Shown here: positions 30,766-40,312 of the stretch, piece after piece
Numbering within the stretch: position 1 is the first letter of the stretch
Layout: the number at the start of each line of letters is the position of its first letter
Origin: a virus
Virus record (IMG/VR): IMGVR_UViG_3300024520_004699
Location: 1 to 64,000 of that record
Reading direction: 5' to 3' (one strand)
DNA length: 64,000 nt
Notes under the pieces: generated by a model
The model's database searches: none
Told to the model about the DNA's origin: nothing
The model's input: the letters and a program-made list of their open reading frames with translations, nothing else
Translations under genes and position numbers: made by a program

Positions 30766-31719
30766 ATGGCAGACGATAAAGACCTTGAAAGCCCAGAAGC
30801 CATAGAGGCCAGAATGAAGAAGGAAGCCTCCGAGGAAGAAGGCGGCGGTGGCGAGGGCGAGGGCGAGGGCGAAGGCGGAGAAGACACCGAGCTTGAAACT
30901 CGCGCCCGCCGTAATGGCTGGAGGCCTCAGGATGAATATCGAGGCCCGGAAGATGATTGGCTGCCAGCCGAGGATTTCATCAAAAAGGTAGAGGAAGAGG
31001 TTCCTGTTCTGCGGGAGAGAAATCGTTTCCTCAGCGATCAGCTAGGCAAGCAGGAATCCCAGCTCAATGAGCAGGGGGTCAAGATCGACGAGATGTCATC
31101 TGTGCTCACGGAGTTCAACGAACACAACAAGCGGTCTGATGAGAGGGCATATGCTCGCGCCAAGATCGATCTGGAGGCGCAAATGGCAACCGCCGTAGAG
31201 GAAGCAGACACCGACAAATACAATAGCGCCAAAGGACAGCTTGATCAGCTCGACGAAGGCAGGCTCGGAGACAATAAAGATGCTGGCGGTGCTGGCGGTG
31301 ATGAAGGCAAAGGTCAGGCCAAGCCGCCTCCCCTCACTGCTGGCGAGCAAGCCTTCATTGATGATAACCAGCACATCTGGCGTCATCGTGGAGCAAAGAA
31401 CGAGATGATTACTCGGTACGGTGAAAACCGGAACAACGGCATGTCGGAAACCGCTGGCCTGAAAGAAGCTAAGGAATGGACCGAAGATCAATACAAGCCG
31501 GAGGCTCTCGGGATCAAAAAGCCAGAAAGCCGCAGGGGGGATCCACCGGCAGTCGGCAAGCCGAGCGGCAAATCAAGAAAAGCCGCGCCCAAGAGATCGT
31601 TCGACGATCTACCTCAAGAGGCCAAGGACATCTGCGAGAGATTTGAGCGCCTCATTCCAAATTACAAAAGAGATCAATACGTCAAGGACTACGACTGGTC
31701 GTCAGTCGAGGGAGGCTAA
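30766..31719 (+). CDS. Scaffolding protein (probable)
   Basis: 317 residues, strongly acidic with a Gly/Glu run near residue 25-42, then long coiled coil (RERNRFLSDQLGKQESQLNE and beyond) and a basic end (KSRKAAPKRSF), the usual layout of capsid scaffolds whose basic tail binds the coat. Position before decoration and coat genes fits. ATG has AAGAGGAAAAG upstream. Confidence 0.78.
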   Translation: MADDKDLESPEAIEARMKKEASEEEGGGGEGEGEGEGGEDTELETRARRNGWRPQDEYRGPEDDWLPAEDFIKKVEEEVPVLRERNRFLSDQLGKQESQLNEQGVKIDEMSSVLTEFNEHNKRSDERAYARAKIDLEAQMATAVEEADTDKYNSAKGQLDQLDEGRLGDNKDAGGAGGDEGKGQAKPPPLTAGEQAFIDDNQHIWRHRGAKNEMITRYGENRNNGMSETAGLKEAKEWTEDQYKPEALGIKKPESRRGDPPAVGKPSGKSRKAAPKRSFDDLPQEAKDICERFERLIPNYKRDQYVKDYDWSSVEGG

Positions 31720-31720
31720 C

Positions 31721-32329
31721 ATGGAAACGAATGCACCGGATCCGAAGACAGCAGCACCAGCCGCGCCAGCAGCGCCAGCAAAGCCAACGGTGGAAAAGGC
31801 TCCGCGCCGGGCAGTGAAATCCACGCCAGCGGTGGAGCCGACCAAGGAGGCTGTTCCAGTCAGCGAGGGAGTGTCTGCAGACCCGGGCCCTCATGGGCTT
31901 CCCAGCATGTCGGAGATGAAGGCCCGCAAGGGGGCGCGCAAGCCATTTGGAGCAATGGACCAGAAGCTGTACTGGCCTGCAGTGCCGGGCTGGCACCTGC
32001 ATTGGTTCAATGATGTGAGCAACAACATCATGGAGGCTGATGCCCACGGTTATGTTCACATACTTGACAAAGACGGTAAAAAAGTAAAACGTGGTGTTGG
32101 ATCTCACCCAAATCAACCGGGTGGAATGTCTGCATTTCTCATGGCCATTCCTCAAGAGTGGTACGAAGAGAGCAAACGAGCCGAGCAAGCAGAGTTGGAT
32201 AAATTTGACGCTGACTTGAGAAAAGGGGCCGTAGACGGAACTCCCGGCGAAGATGGGCGATATGTTCCTGAGGACTCGACCGGCAAATCCCGTATCAAGA
32301 TTGAAACTGAGACGGGCAAGCAGACTTAA
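31721..32329 (+). CDS. Head-region hypothetical protein
   Basis: 202 residues, start ATG two bases after the scaffold stop, GGGAGG upstream. The first 90 residues are Ala/Pro-rich linker. The conserved part reads WPAVPGWHLHWFNDVSNNIM then ADAHGYVHILDKDGKKVKRG, a motif found in head-operon proteins of other podoviruses. Probably a minor virion or assembly protein. Confidence 0.65.
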   Translation: METNAPDPKTAAPAAPAAPAKPTVEKAPRRAVKSTPAVEPTKEAVPVSEGVSADPGPHGLPSMSEMKARKGARKPFGAMDQKLYWPAVPGWHLHWFNDVSNNIMEADAHGYVHILDKDGKKVKRGVGSHPNQPGGMSAFLMAIPQEWYEESKRAEQAELDKFDADLRKGAVDGTPGEDGRYVPEDSTGKSRIKIETETGKQT

Positions 32330-32411
32330 ACTCCCTTCACTTCAGATTCACGGACATGACTTGCGTCTTCGCATGGTGCGGAGGCGTGTATCCTTTATTT
32401 GGAGAAGCATC

Positions 32412-33032
32412 ATGGCAAATGTCGATGCACCATTCGGGTTAGCGCCAACGCGCCATCTTGATGGAAGTCCATATAACGGGCAGCACAGGTATTACTACAC
32501 CCCCTCATCTCTGGCCGGAGACATCTTCATTGGTGATCCCGTCATTGCGTTGGGGGACGCCAACGACAACGAAGTGCAGGGGTATGCGGCTGCGACGATA
32601 CCCGAAGTAACCATTGCAACAGCTGGTGATGGAAATATCATTACCGGCGTCGTTGTTGGCGTGTTGCCCGTTACAAATGACTCGACGATCTATCGGGAGG
32701 CCTCGACCGAGCGCATCCTGATGGTCTGCGATGACCCTGATGTCATCTATGAGATTCAAGATGACGGAGCGGGGGCCCTTGTAGCAGACACCGTTGGACT
32801 CAACGCGGTGATGATTGCAGGGGGAGGTGGTTCCACCACTACCGGCAGGTCTAGCTGGGAGCTGGATGGCAACGCCGATCCACCGGCAGCTGATCAATCA
32901 AATCAGCTGTTCATATATGGGCTCAGCAAGAAAGAGGGTAACGAGGTCGGTGACTTCGCTATCTGGGAAGTGCTCATCAACACTCACCAATACCACGGCG
33001 GCGCTACCGGGCGCATCCTTGGTATCGCATAG
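32412..33032 (+). CDS. Capsid decoration-like protein
   Basis: 206 residues. Begins MANVDAPFGLAPTRHLDGSP, followed by beta-rich sequence (GDIFIGDPVIALGDANDNEV) and NQLFIYGLSKKEGNEVGDFA. Such 'MANVDAPFGL' proteins stand directly before the coat gene in many phages and are usually called head decoration or structural proteins. ATG with GGAGAAG upstream. Confidence 0.7.
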   Translation: MANVDAPFGLAPTRHLDGSPYNGQHRYYYTPSSLAGDIFIGDPVIALGDANDNEVQGYAAATIPEVTIATAGDGNIITGVVVGVLPVTNDSTIYREASTERILMVCDDPDVIYEIQDDGAGALVADTVGLNAVMIAGGGGSTTTGRSSWELDGNADPPAADQSNQLFIYGLSKKEGNEVGDFAIWEVLINTHQYHGGATGRILGIA

Positions 33033-33045
33033 GGAGGGCTGACCA

Positions 33046-33954
33046 ATGCCAGCAATTTCTACAGGCGCACATGCCAAAGCCCTATGGCCGGGTGTCGTTG
33101 CTTGGTGGGGCAGAGAGTACGACGAGTACGCTCCACAATGGACGGACTTGTTCAACTCGCAAAACTCCGACAAAGCATACGAGGACGTGGTCGAAGACGT
33201 CGGCTTTGGTCTTGCGGCAGTCAAGCCCCAAGGCGAAGCAATCGTCTACGATACGGACTCTCAAGGTGCCACAACTCGGTTCCAACACATTGCATATGCC
33301 CTCGGGTACATCATCACATTCGAGGAAATGCGCGATAACTTGTACGTGGAAGTTGCGAAACGGCGCACGCCGGATCTCGCTTTCTCGGCACACCAAACGA
33401 AGGAGAATGTTGGCGCGAACGTCTACAATCGTGCGTTCAACTCATCCTTTACGGGCGGTGACGGAGTTGAGCTGTGCTCACTTGTGCATCCAACGCTCGG
33501 CGGCAACCAAGCCAACGAGCCAACAGCCGGATCTGATCTGAGCGAGACAGCCATCGAAGATCTCTGCATTCAGATCCACACAGCAACCGACTCGCGGGGG
33601 CGCAAGATCAGCCTTCGCGGTATGAGCCTGCATATCCCACCGGCCTTGGAGTTCGAGGCCAACCGTATCCTCAAGTCAGTCCTCCAGAGCGACACGGCAA
33701 ACAATGCCGTCAATGCTCTGCGAGCGACCGGCAGCCTCCCTGAGGGTATCAAAGTCAACCAGTATTTCACATCAACCACACAGTGGTACATCCGTACCAA
33801 CTGCCGCACGGGCATGTTGCACTTCGGTCGTGACCCCATCGGGTTTGATGAGGACAATGACTTCGATACGAAGAACCTCAAATATTGCTTCTACGAACGC
33901 TACAGCGTTGGCTGGGGTGATTGGCGAGGCGTGTACGGCAACCCGGGACCATAG
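33046..33954 (+). CDS. Major capsid protein (probable)
   Basis: 302 residues. Has the HK97-coat-style centre QHIAYALGYIITFEEMRDNL and the C-terminal strand set GRDPIGFDEDNDFDTKNLKY with YCFYERYSVGWGDWRGVYG, as in Mu/T-like coat proteins. It follows scaffold and decoration genes, ATG after GGGAGGG, and a strong hairpin follows the stop. This is the best coat candidate in the window. Confidence 0.82.
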   Translation: MPAISTGAHAKALWPGVVAWWGREYDEYAPQWTDLFNSQNSDKAYEDVVEDVGFGLAAVKPQGEAIVYDTDSQGATTRFQHIAYALGYIITFEEMRDNLYVEVAKRRTPDLAFSAHQTKENVGANVYNRAFNSSFTGGDGVELCSLVHPTLGGNQANEPTAGSDLSETAIEDLCIQIHTATDSRGRKISLRGMSLHIPPALEFEANRILKSVLQSDTANNAVNALRATGSLPEGIKVNQYFTSTTQWYIRTNCRTGMLHFGRDPIGFDEDNDFDTKNLKYCFYERYSVGWGDWRGVYGNPGP

Positions 33955-33971
33955 GAGTTCGTACACGAATG

Positions 33972-33994
33972 GGCGGGGGGATGTTCCCCTCGCC
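33972..33994 (+). terminator. Hairpin after coat gene (possible attenuator)
   Basis: GGCGGGGGGA and TCCCCTCGCC form ten pairs around TGT. A T-run appears only about 20 bases later, so it may protect the 3' end of the abundant coat mRNA or partly stop transcription. Confidence 0.55.
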
Positions 33995-34050
33995 TCTCAC
34001 CATCGATTATCCTTTTAGCGGGCCCTGACGGGTCGATTGGGAGAAAGAAA

Positions 34051-34989
34051 ATGCCTATCAATTCCAACTATCGCGGGGGTTTCCCGGGAGGCGTGTCAAT
34101 CAAGAATATGCCTCTGTTCCCCACCTTCACCAACAATGTCTTCTGGGTCGATTCGGCTACGGGAGCAGACACCAACAGGGGTAATGAGAGACTTCCTCTA
34201 GCCACCCTTGCGAAAGCCCTTACCAAGAGTGTTGCCAACAAGGGTGACATCATCATGGTCATGCCCAATCACGCCGAGACGATCACTGGCGTGGGCGGTA
34301 TTGCTCTGGCGAAGGCTGGCGTAAGTATCATTGGGCTTGGTGTCGGAGCACAGCGTCCACGGTTCCTGATGGATGGTGCGGCTACAGTCACCGCTACAGT
34401 CACCGCTGCCGATACCTTGGTTCAAAACTGTGTCTTTGCAGCTGGTCATGCGGACGTCGTTCGTTGCTTCAACATCACAGCGGCTGGCTTCACGGCTGTC
34501 GATCTTGAATTTGTCGAGAACATAGTGGCTGAGAACTTCCTCATTCCATTCGACTTCTCGTCCACGACAGACAACAACGCAGATGGTGCATCCATCATCG
34601 GGTGTCGCTCACTTGGCCTTGATGCTTCAGCGACCGAGTTTATAGCAATGACGGCTGACTGTGATCGTCTTACCGTTGAAAACAATACGGTCATTCAGTC
34701 TGGATCCACTGACGGCGCTCTGATCAAACAGGCAACCGGCAAGGATCTGACTCTCGTTTCGGTCATGTGGAACTTTGTACAGCATGCCATGACGGCTGGT
34801 GATCTTCTGATCGACAATGATACGACAGCGAATACGGGCATCGTCGCCCACAACCGCTGCCGCCATGCCGACGTGACCACTACTCATTCGCTAGTTGATT
34901 GCGATGGTGTTGGTCTGTTCGACAATCTGTCGGTTTCTACGAATGTCCTCTCGGGCTTCGTACTTCCGGCAATCGATGTCGATGGGTAA
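34051..34989 (+). CDS. Beta-helix virion protein
   Basis: 312 residues. Begins MPINSNYRGGFPGGVSIKNM; the body shows repeating turns like a right-handed beta-helix (GVSIIGLGVGAQRPRFLMDG, LTVENNTVIQSGSTDGALIK, TGIVAHNRCRHADVTTTHSL), as in pectate-lyase-like phage proteins. Located among head genes, so perhaps a capsid decoration or fibre. ATG with GGGAG upstream. Confidence 0.65.
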   Translation: MPINSNYRGGFPGGVSIKNMPLFPTFTNNVFWVDSATGADTNRGNERLPLATLAKALTKSVANKGDIIMVMPNHAETITGVGGIALAKAGVSIIGLGVGAQRPRFLMDGAATVTATVTAADTLVQNCVFAAGHADVVRCFNITAAGFTAVDLEFVENIVAENFLIPFDFSSTTDNNADGASIIGCRSLGLDASATEFIAMTADCDRLTVENNTVIQSGSTDGALIKQATGKDLTLVSVMWNFVQHAMTAGDLLIDNDTTANTGIVAHNRCRHADVTTTHSLVDCDGVGLFDNLSVSTNVLSGFVLPAIDVDG

Positions 34990-35007
34990 TTGGGCCAGTT
35001 CTGGGTT

Positions 35008-35048
35008 GCATACACCTTCTGGAGTTCAAGGATTCCGGGGGTGTATGC
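35008..35048 (+). other. Intergenic inverted repeat
   Basis: GCATACACC (35008-35016) and GGTGTATGC (35040-35048) pair perfectly, with an inner CTGGA/TTCCG stem possible. No T-run follows. Probably an mRNA hairpin between two structural genes. Confidence 0.5.
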
Positions 35049-35080
35049 GCCGGGGACAACCAAGGTGACAGGAGAGCGCT

Positions 35081-35728
35081 ATGCGCCCAAGAGAATATGA
35101 CATAGACCCGGCCAACGCCAATCTCATCGGCTTCGCATCCAATGTGACCGGAGCCACGTTCACCCTGACGGCGAATGACTCTGGAGACAGTCTCGCTCAT
35201 CAGGTTAGCGTCAAAAATGACAGCGCCACGGATCATTCGGCCAAGACCCTTACGTTTGTTGGCACTGATCCGGATGGCTTTGCTCTGACGGAGACAATCT
35301 CTGCTCCGGGCACTTCGGCGACCGTCGAAACTGCGGGATATTACCTGACCCTGACGAGCGTAACGGTGTCCGCGACAATCGGCGCTGACACGTTTGATAT
35401 CGGGTGGGTCGATGAAGTCTCGACGAGAACCATTCAGGTTGATGACAGATCCTCTGTCCCGGTCTCGGTTGGCATTACGGTAACCGGCACCATCGACTTC
35501 ACAGTGCAAGAGACGCTGGAGGCTCTGGACTGGCACCTTGGTGCCAATGGCAAAACCTCACAAAATCTGGATTGGCACGGCATCATTACTCCCGTCGATC
35601 TGCTTGCCATAACGGCAAATGCGGTTGGCTTGGGAACTATCGGAGCTACTGCCATTCGCCTGATCATCAACAGCTACACAGACACGGCAGAACTCCAGAT
35701 GCACGTCTCTCAGCCTCACGCAGATTAG
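35081..35728 (+). CDS. Virion structural protein, beta-rich
   Basis: 215 residues of Thr/Ala/Val-rich beta sequence (TGATFTLTANDSGDSLAHQV, GYYLTLTSVTVSATIGADTF). Similar anonymous proteins are found in structural operons of podoviruses. ATG after GGAGAG. Function unknown beyond probable virion location. Confidence 0.62.
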   Translation: MRPREYDIDPANANLIGFASNVTGATFTLTANDSGDSLAHQVSVKNDSATDHSAKTLTFVGTDPDGFALTETISAPGTSATVETAGYYLTLTSVTVSATIGADTFDIGWVDEVSTRTIQVDDRSSVPVSVGITVTGTIDFTVQETLEALDWHLGANGKTSQNLDWHGIITPVDLLAITANAVGLGTIGATAIRLIINSYTDTAELQMHVSQPHAD

Positions 35729-35778
35729 GGCGTGGATCATGCCTGCTGGCGGCAAATTAGATTTGAGGACGGCTAGAC

Positions 35779-36231
35779 GTGGCAACGGCAACATTCACTC
35801 TCTTCGACGAGTTCATTCGCTATCTTGGCGATGGCACAATTGATCTGGACAGTGACACGTTCAAGTGGATCTTGACCAATACCGCTCCTGTCGCCGCAAC
35901 CGATACCCTCCTTGCCGACATCAGCCAGATCTCAGGATCAAATGGCTACACGACCGATGGCGATGCCGCTACGTCAGTGACGTGGGCAGAGACAGGCGCA
36001 GGGACAGGCATATGGCAATTCTCCACAGCTGATCAGACATGGACGGCGGTTGGCGGAGTTCTCGGAGGAGGGTCGTTTAGGTATGTCGTCCTGTATGATG
36101 CCACTCCTATAATTCCACTCGGTCCTCTCGTCGGCTATCTCGATCACGTAACATCTATCTCGCTTAACCCAGACACTTCGTTTACCGTCGATGTTGGATC
36201 AGCTGGGCTTATCCAAGTGCAGGAGGCTTAA
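35779..36231 (+). CDS. Virion structural protein (150 aa)
   Basis: GTG start. MATATFTLFDEFIRYLGDGT followed by DTFKWILTNTAPVAATDTLL and RYVVLYDATPIIPLGPLVGY is a pattern common in phage structural operons. Beta-sandwich expected. Stop is adjacent to the next GTG start. Confidence 0.66.
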   Translation: MATATFTLFDEFIRYLGDGTIDLDSDTFKWILTNTAPVAATDTLLADISQISGSNGYTTDGDAATSVTWAETGAGTGIWQFSTADQTWTAVGGVLGGGSFRYVVLYDATPIIPLGPLVGYLDHVTSISLNPDTSFTVDVGSAGLIQVQEA

Positions 36232-36444
36232 GTGAAGAGCGTAGATAAAAAAATTGCAGAGCTTAGAGATAAGCGAGAGCACCTTGGTCGCAAGGGTGAA
36301 GAAATCCGACTGCAGAGGAGGGCCCTGTCAGCTGAGATAAGAGAGCTTGAGAGCACCTCGTCTCCTGACAAAACAGACAGGCCCAGCGTTCACATGGGGG
36401 TGAAGCCAGCTGCGTTAAATTTGAAGCCCGGGAAAACAGGATAG
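36232..36444 (+). CDS. Small coiled-coil protein (70 aa)
   Basis: GTG start immediately after the upstream TAA. MKSVDKKIAELRDKREHLGR and EEIRLQRRALSAEIRELEST form an uninterrupted coiled coil; the tail is basic. Possibly a fibre-associated or assembly protein. Confidence 0.58.
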   Translation: MKSVDKKIAELRDKREHLGRKGEEIRLQRRALSAEIRELESTSSPDKTDRPSVHMGVKPAALNLKPGKTG

Positions 36445-36450
36445 ACGGCC

Positions 36451-38892
36451 ATGGCAGCCCCAGTCCTTGCAGATCGTGTTGGTGAGAAGATCACCACAAC
36501 CGGCACCGGCACTCTTGATGTTGATCAGGGCGCGGTCAGTGATCAGTTCTTCACGTTCGTAGACTCTGGCATCGCGACCGGATCTCAGGTTGGTTATCTG
36601 CTGAAGGACAATGACAGTTCCGATGTCGAGGTTGGGTACGGCACATGGACAGACGCCGCTCCGGACACCTTCAGCCGAGATACGGTCACGGCCTCCCGCA
36701 TTGCAGGTGTTGCCGGAACATCGAAAATCTCTCTCTCCGGAAATGCCGAACTCTACATTACGATTTTGGCGGTAAATGTTGTCCCATACGACGATGGAAA
36801 TATATTTCTGCAATCAGCAAAAAAGATTGATTTCAATGCTGGCGCAGCAACAATAAGCCAAGTTGGCGCGGGTCAACTCCTGTTCTCAGGGTCAGCATTT
36901 ACCCATGTCGAAGTCCACGGCAATTTACAGATGGGGGATGAAGCAACCGGGGTTTTCAAGGGAAATATTTTCTATTCTGACAGCGACCAGTTTCCTTCTT
37001 TCCTTGTGCGGGCGGGAGGAACAAACAAGGCAATTTGGCTCAGTGACGTAAACACCGGAAATATGTTCTTCGACAGCTTGGGGGACATTAAGTTCAGGGA
37101 CAATGTAGCCGGTGGCAATGAGATTTTTGTGGCCCGAAATTCGGGGGCTGTGCAGTTTCAGGATGGAGCGGAAGCAACACCGTCAATCGCGTTTCTGAAT
37201 TTTACCACTACGGGTTGGTGGGTCGAGGCAGGGCCACTCCTCCACGCCTCTATGGGCGGGACAAAGAAGTTTACGATAGATAATGTCGGCAACGTAGTTA
37301 TTGACGGCGAGTTAAATATCAACAAAGCCAGCGGCTCCACTCGCGTTGTTGTGCAGGGCGTAACCAATTCCCAATTGATTCTGCAACGCTACGCAGACAA
37401 TACCGAATCACCTTTTTTTACCGCTGAGAAATATCGCGGCACAATAGCGAGCCCCACCACAGCCGCCGTAAATGACAGATGTTTTTCGTTTTTTGCCCGC
37501 GCATATAACGGGACACAGATTGAAAATGCCGCTGCCATATTCTCACGGATAGAGGACATGGATATTGCGGGCGATGCGAGCAATCACCCGGCAGCAAATT
37601 GGGAATTTCACACACGCGACGCAGCTGACACAACGCAGTTCGACGATGGCACGCTGAGAATGACCCTCACTCAAGAGGGGGTGCTTGAGCAAGAGGTCGC
37701 AATCAAGATCAGGGAACGCGCGGCAGCAGTTGCCGATACAGCGGCTTATGGTCAATATTGGGTTTTGAACACCGCCCCCAACCTTCCGTATTTTACAGAT
37801 GACGCGGGGAATGATTTTGAGATTGCAACATGGCCCAACCTTCACAGGAAGGATCAAAACTTAATTGTCAATTCTCACTTCATGATTTCTCAAGAGAATG
37901 GGGATACGGCGGGGACAGCGACAGCTTACTATCCTGCCGATGAATGGCAATTTCAGTTCTCAAGTGTCAACTCCGCAACATTTACGGTGGGGCGTGATGC
38001 CAAGCCCTTTTCATCCAATCCCGAAATTGAATATGGGTTGAAAGTTGATTGCACCCTTGGCGCTGTGCAGAGCGCGGGAGATATTGCCCACCTTGAGGCT
38101 CGTATAGAAGGCAAAAGAGTTGCCGGTAAACTCAACTGGAACAACACCGGCACAAATTATGATCTCAATATAGGTTTTCTGGTGCGCGCCGATTATACGG
38201 GCAGCGCGGCAATCGCAATTCAGAACAGCGCCCGTAATCGGTCCTATGTTGAAGATTTCAGTTTCGTAGCCGACACCGATACATGGATCAACATAACGGT
38301 CCCGGCTGATACGCTTGGATCGTGGCTCGAGACTACAGGGGTTGGCCTCAGATTTCTCATTACATTGGGTGCCGGGAGTTCAAGCCAAGGCACAGACAAG
38401 ACCTGGGAAGCCACAAACGATAAAAATACAAGTGCAAGCAGCGATATTATGGACACCACAGGTCAGACCTTCTGGCTTGGTCCTGTGATCTTACATCCCG
38501 AGCCTATCCCTGTTCCAAAAAGTGCTGATCTGCTGCATTTGACCCGTAAATATGAATATGACGATATGTTTGAGTGCCGCCGCTACTTTCACCAGATGGA
38601 ATTGGGGAATGGTGTTTTTGCTGTTCTTATGGCAGCTCGTTCAACGGCTGTTCTCAGCGGTCAGATTATACATAGTCCACAGATGAGGGCAGCGCCCGCG
38701 TTGGCAACGTCCGGTACGGCCGGAGTGTTGGGCGTGGGCGGTGAATCTCTTAGTTCGTTCTCTTTCCAGGCAGGGCGTGAATTGAGTTCAATCACATGGA
38801 ATGATGCCGGTACTCCATTCGTCGCTCTAAGCACTTATGGCCTGACCGGCGTTGGCGCGAGTTTCTTCTTGCAAATGAGTTCGAGGCTATAG
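36451..38892 (+). CDS. Tail fibre or appendage protein (813 aa)
   Basis: N terminus (MAAPVLADRVGEKITTTGTG, then GYGTWTDAAPDTFSRDTVTA) is a fold seen at the start of phage fibre proteins. The middle has repeated 'GNV.IDGELN' type fibre turns. The C terminus carries a carbohydrate-binding-like jellyroll region (FLVRADYTGSAAIAIQNSAR, WLGPVILHPEPIPVPK) found in many tail fibres. Probably contacts the host surface. Followed by a small accessory gene. Confidence 0.75.
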   Translation: MAAPVLADRVGEKITTTGTGTLDVDQGAVSDQFFTFVDSGIATGSQVGYLLKDNDSSDVEVGYGTWTDAAPDTFSRDTVTASRIAGVAGTSKISLSGNAELYITILAVNVVPYDDGNIFLQSAKKIDFNAGAATISQVGAGQLLFSGSAFTHVEVHGNLQMGDEATGVFKGNIFYSDSDQFPSFLVRAGGTNKAIWLSDVNTGNMFFDSLGDIKFRDNVAGGNEIFVARNSGAVQFQDGAEATPSIAFLNFTTTGWWVEAGPLLHASMGGTKKFTIDNVGNVVIDGELNINKASGSTRVVVQGVTNSQLILQRYADNTESPFFTAEKYRGTIASPTTAAVNDRCFSFFARAYNGTQIENAAAIFSRIEDMDIAGDASNHPAANWEFHTRDAADTTQFDDGTLRMTLTQEGVLEQEVAIKIRERAAAVADTAAYGQYWVLNTAPNLPYFTDDAGNDFEIATWPNLHRKDQNLIVNSHFMISQENGDTAGTATAYYPADEWQFQFSSVNSATFTVGRDAKPFSSNPEIEYGLKVDCTLGAVQSAGDIAHLEARIEGKRVAGKLNWNNTGTNYDLNIGFLVRADYTGSAAIAIQNSARNRSYVEDFSFVADTDTWINITVPADTLGSWLETTGVGLRFLITLGAGSSSQGTDKTWEATNDKNTSASSDIMDTTGQTFWLGPVILHPEPIPVPKSADLLHLTRKYEYDDMFECRRYFHQMELGNGVFAVLMAARSTAVLSGQIIHSPQMRAAPALATSGTAGVLGVGGESLSSFSFQAGRELSSITWNDAGTPFVALSTYGLTGVGASFFLQMSSRL

Positions 38893-38894
38893 AG

Positions 38895-39314
38895 ATGGCT
38901 AGATGGGTTCATGTTAATGAGAGTGGGGTGGTTGATTTTCAGCCAAATAACAGTTTACCTGAAGAATGGAATGGAGAGCTATTGGCCGGACTCACGCCCG
39001 CAGAGTTAAAGTTTAGAGGATTCTTACCGGAGGCTCAGGTTGGATTTGATACTCCATACGATCCTACAACCCACCGGAAGCTAGGCCCGAAGTTCACTCC
39101 GGGCCCGGATGATGTTACTGCTACTTGGGTGGTTCGTCCGAAGACCTCGGAGGAGTTGGCGGAAGATGCAGAGCTTGAAGAATCTCATGTGGAGGGTGTT
39201 GCGAAGGGCAGACATGGAAAACTTCATTTTCGTGAAGTAAATGAGATTAGGATTCTGAAAGGTCAACCAGCCCTGACGGGGGCTCAATTCCTGAATTTTG
39301 TCAGAAATCTATAG
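38895..39314 (+). CDS. Tail-fibre-associated protein (139 aa)
   Basis: Starts three bases after the fibre stop. MARWVHVNESGVVDFQPNNS, LLAGLTPAELKFRGFLPEAQ and GPDDVTATWVVRPKTSEE resemble fibre assembly or fibre-tip accessory proteins by position and style. Family not certain. Confidence 0.55.
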   Translation: MARWVHVNESGVVDFQPNNSLPEEWNGELLAGLTPAELKFRGFLPEAQVGFDTPYDPTTHRKLGPKFTPGPDDVTATWVVRPKTSEELAEDAELEESHVEGVAKGRHGKLHFREVNEIRILKGQPALTGAQFLNFVRNL

Positions 39315-39323
39315 AGGTGAAAA

Positions 39324-39623
39324 ATGAACGAAAAAGCGAATGAAAAGCCAGACGGGGAAAATCCGGAAGCTGAACAGATACCCACGCCGGAGATCAGACA
39401 ATCTCCTATACCTAAATTTGATCCACAGCAGATTCAAGATCTCTTGGATGCTGTTACTACACAACGAGATCAGGCAATGAATGCCAATGCAACGATGCAG
39501 GTTGCCCTCACCCGCCTTGAGCGGGAAAAAAGGATTATGGAGGGAGAAATAGCGGTGCTGACTTCGTTGACTGGGAAGAATAAGAAGGCATCAAAGAAGC
39601 TGCCGGAGCCTAAGGGCAAATAG
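39324..39623 (+). CDS. Small coiled-coil protein (99 aa)
   Basis: ATG after AGAGGTG. Pro/Glu-rich N terminus, then QIQDLLDAVTTQRDQAMNAN and VALTRLEREKRIMEGEIAVL, a long coiled coil, and a Lys-rich end. Possibly a fibre chaperone; unknown. Confidence 0.58.
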   Translation: MNEKANEKPDGENPEAEQIPTPEIRQSPIPKFDPQQIQDLLDAVTTQRDQAMNANATMQVALTRLEREKRIMEGEIAVLTSLTGKNKKASKKLPEPKGK

Positions 39624-39632
39624 GAGGCTATC

Positions 39633-39845
39633 GTGCTTGGCTTTGGCGCAGTAGCTCAGTTTGCGATTGCGCAGGTCCGCGAGAACTCATTTACTCTTTC
39701 TGTGTCGCCAGCCGCCATAAACATAACAGGCTCATCTATAGAAGTTGAGCCTCTCATACCGGACGCAACACGAAAGGCATTGTTAGTCGGGAGAAGAGGC
39801 AGCCAAGGACTCAGGCCGCCACATTTTTGGAAGGGCGTCACCTAA
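39633..39845 (+). CDS. Small structural-type protein (70 aa)
   Basis: GTG start with GGAGGC upstream. MLGFGAVAQFAIAQVRENSF followed by beta-strand sequence. Stop overlaps the ATG of the next gene (TAATG). Similar small proteins occur beside P22 gp4-like genes. Function unknown. Confidence 0.56.
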   Translation: MLGFGAVAQFAIAQVRENSFTLSVSPAAINITGSSIEVEPLIPDATRKALLVGRRGSQGLRPPHFWKGVT

Positions 39846-40303
39846 TGGTTATGCGTCACAAAATTAAGCCCGGAGACTGGCTCAGCGTTTGTGATCGCTC
39901 GGGCTTCGTCAACTATGCTTCAAGGATGAGGAAGGAGTGGAACAATCTCAGAGTGCTTGATCGTTTTTGGGAGATCCGCCAGCCGCAGGATTTCGTTCGC
40001 GGCAAGCAGGATCATCAAGCGGCTCCACACACACGGCCACGAGGTGTTGATACATTCGTCGGCCCCCTTACTACTGAAATAAATGCGGAGCATGCGGCTG
40101 GCATTCAAACCATAACGCTAATTGATAGCTCGAGAATGACGGCGGGAGATTCTTTGCGCATTCACCATAATGATCTGAACATCGATTCCTACACAGTCCA
40201 GTCGGTGGACAACGCCACAGATGTAACGCTGACTGAGGTTCTGAGGGGGGCGGTATCGGTTGGTAATATAGTCGTCGACTACTCAGCGGTTTCGACTCCA
40301 TAG
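39845..40303 (+). CDS. Head-completion region protein (152 aa)
   Basis: Begins on a TAATG overlap. MVMRHKIKPGDWLSVCDRSG followed by FVNYASRMRKEWNNLRVLDR, and a C-terminal beta domain (TITLIDSSRMTAGDSLRIHH). Proteins of this type sit before the gp4-like gene in other podoviruses. Role not proven. Confidence 0.6.
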   Translation: MVMRHKIKPGDWLSVCDRSGFVNYASRMRKEWNNLRVLDRFWEIRQPQDFVRGKQDHQAAPHTRPRGVDTFVGPLTTEINAEHAAGIQTITLIDSSRMTAGDSLRIHHNDLNIDSYTVQSVDNATDVTLTEVLRGAVSVGNIVVDYSAVSTP

Positions 40304-40312
40304 GGGAAGACA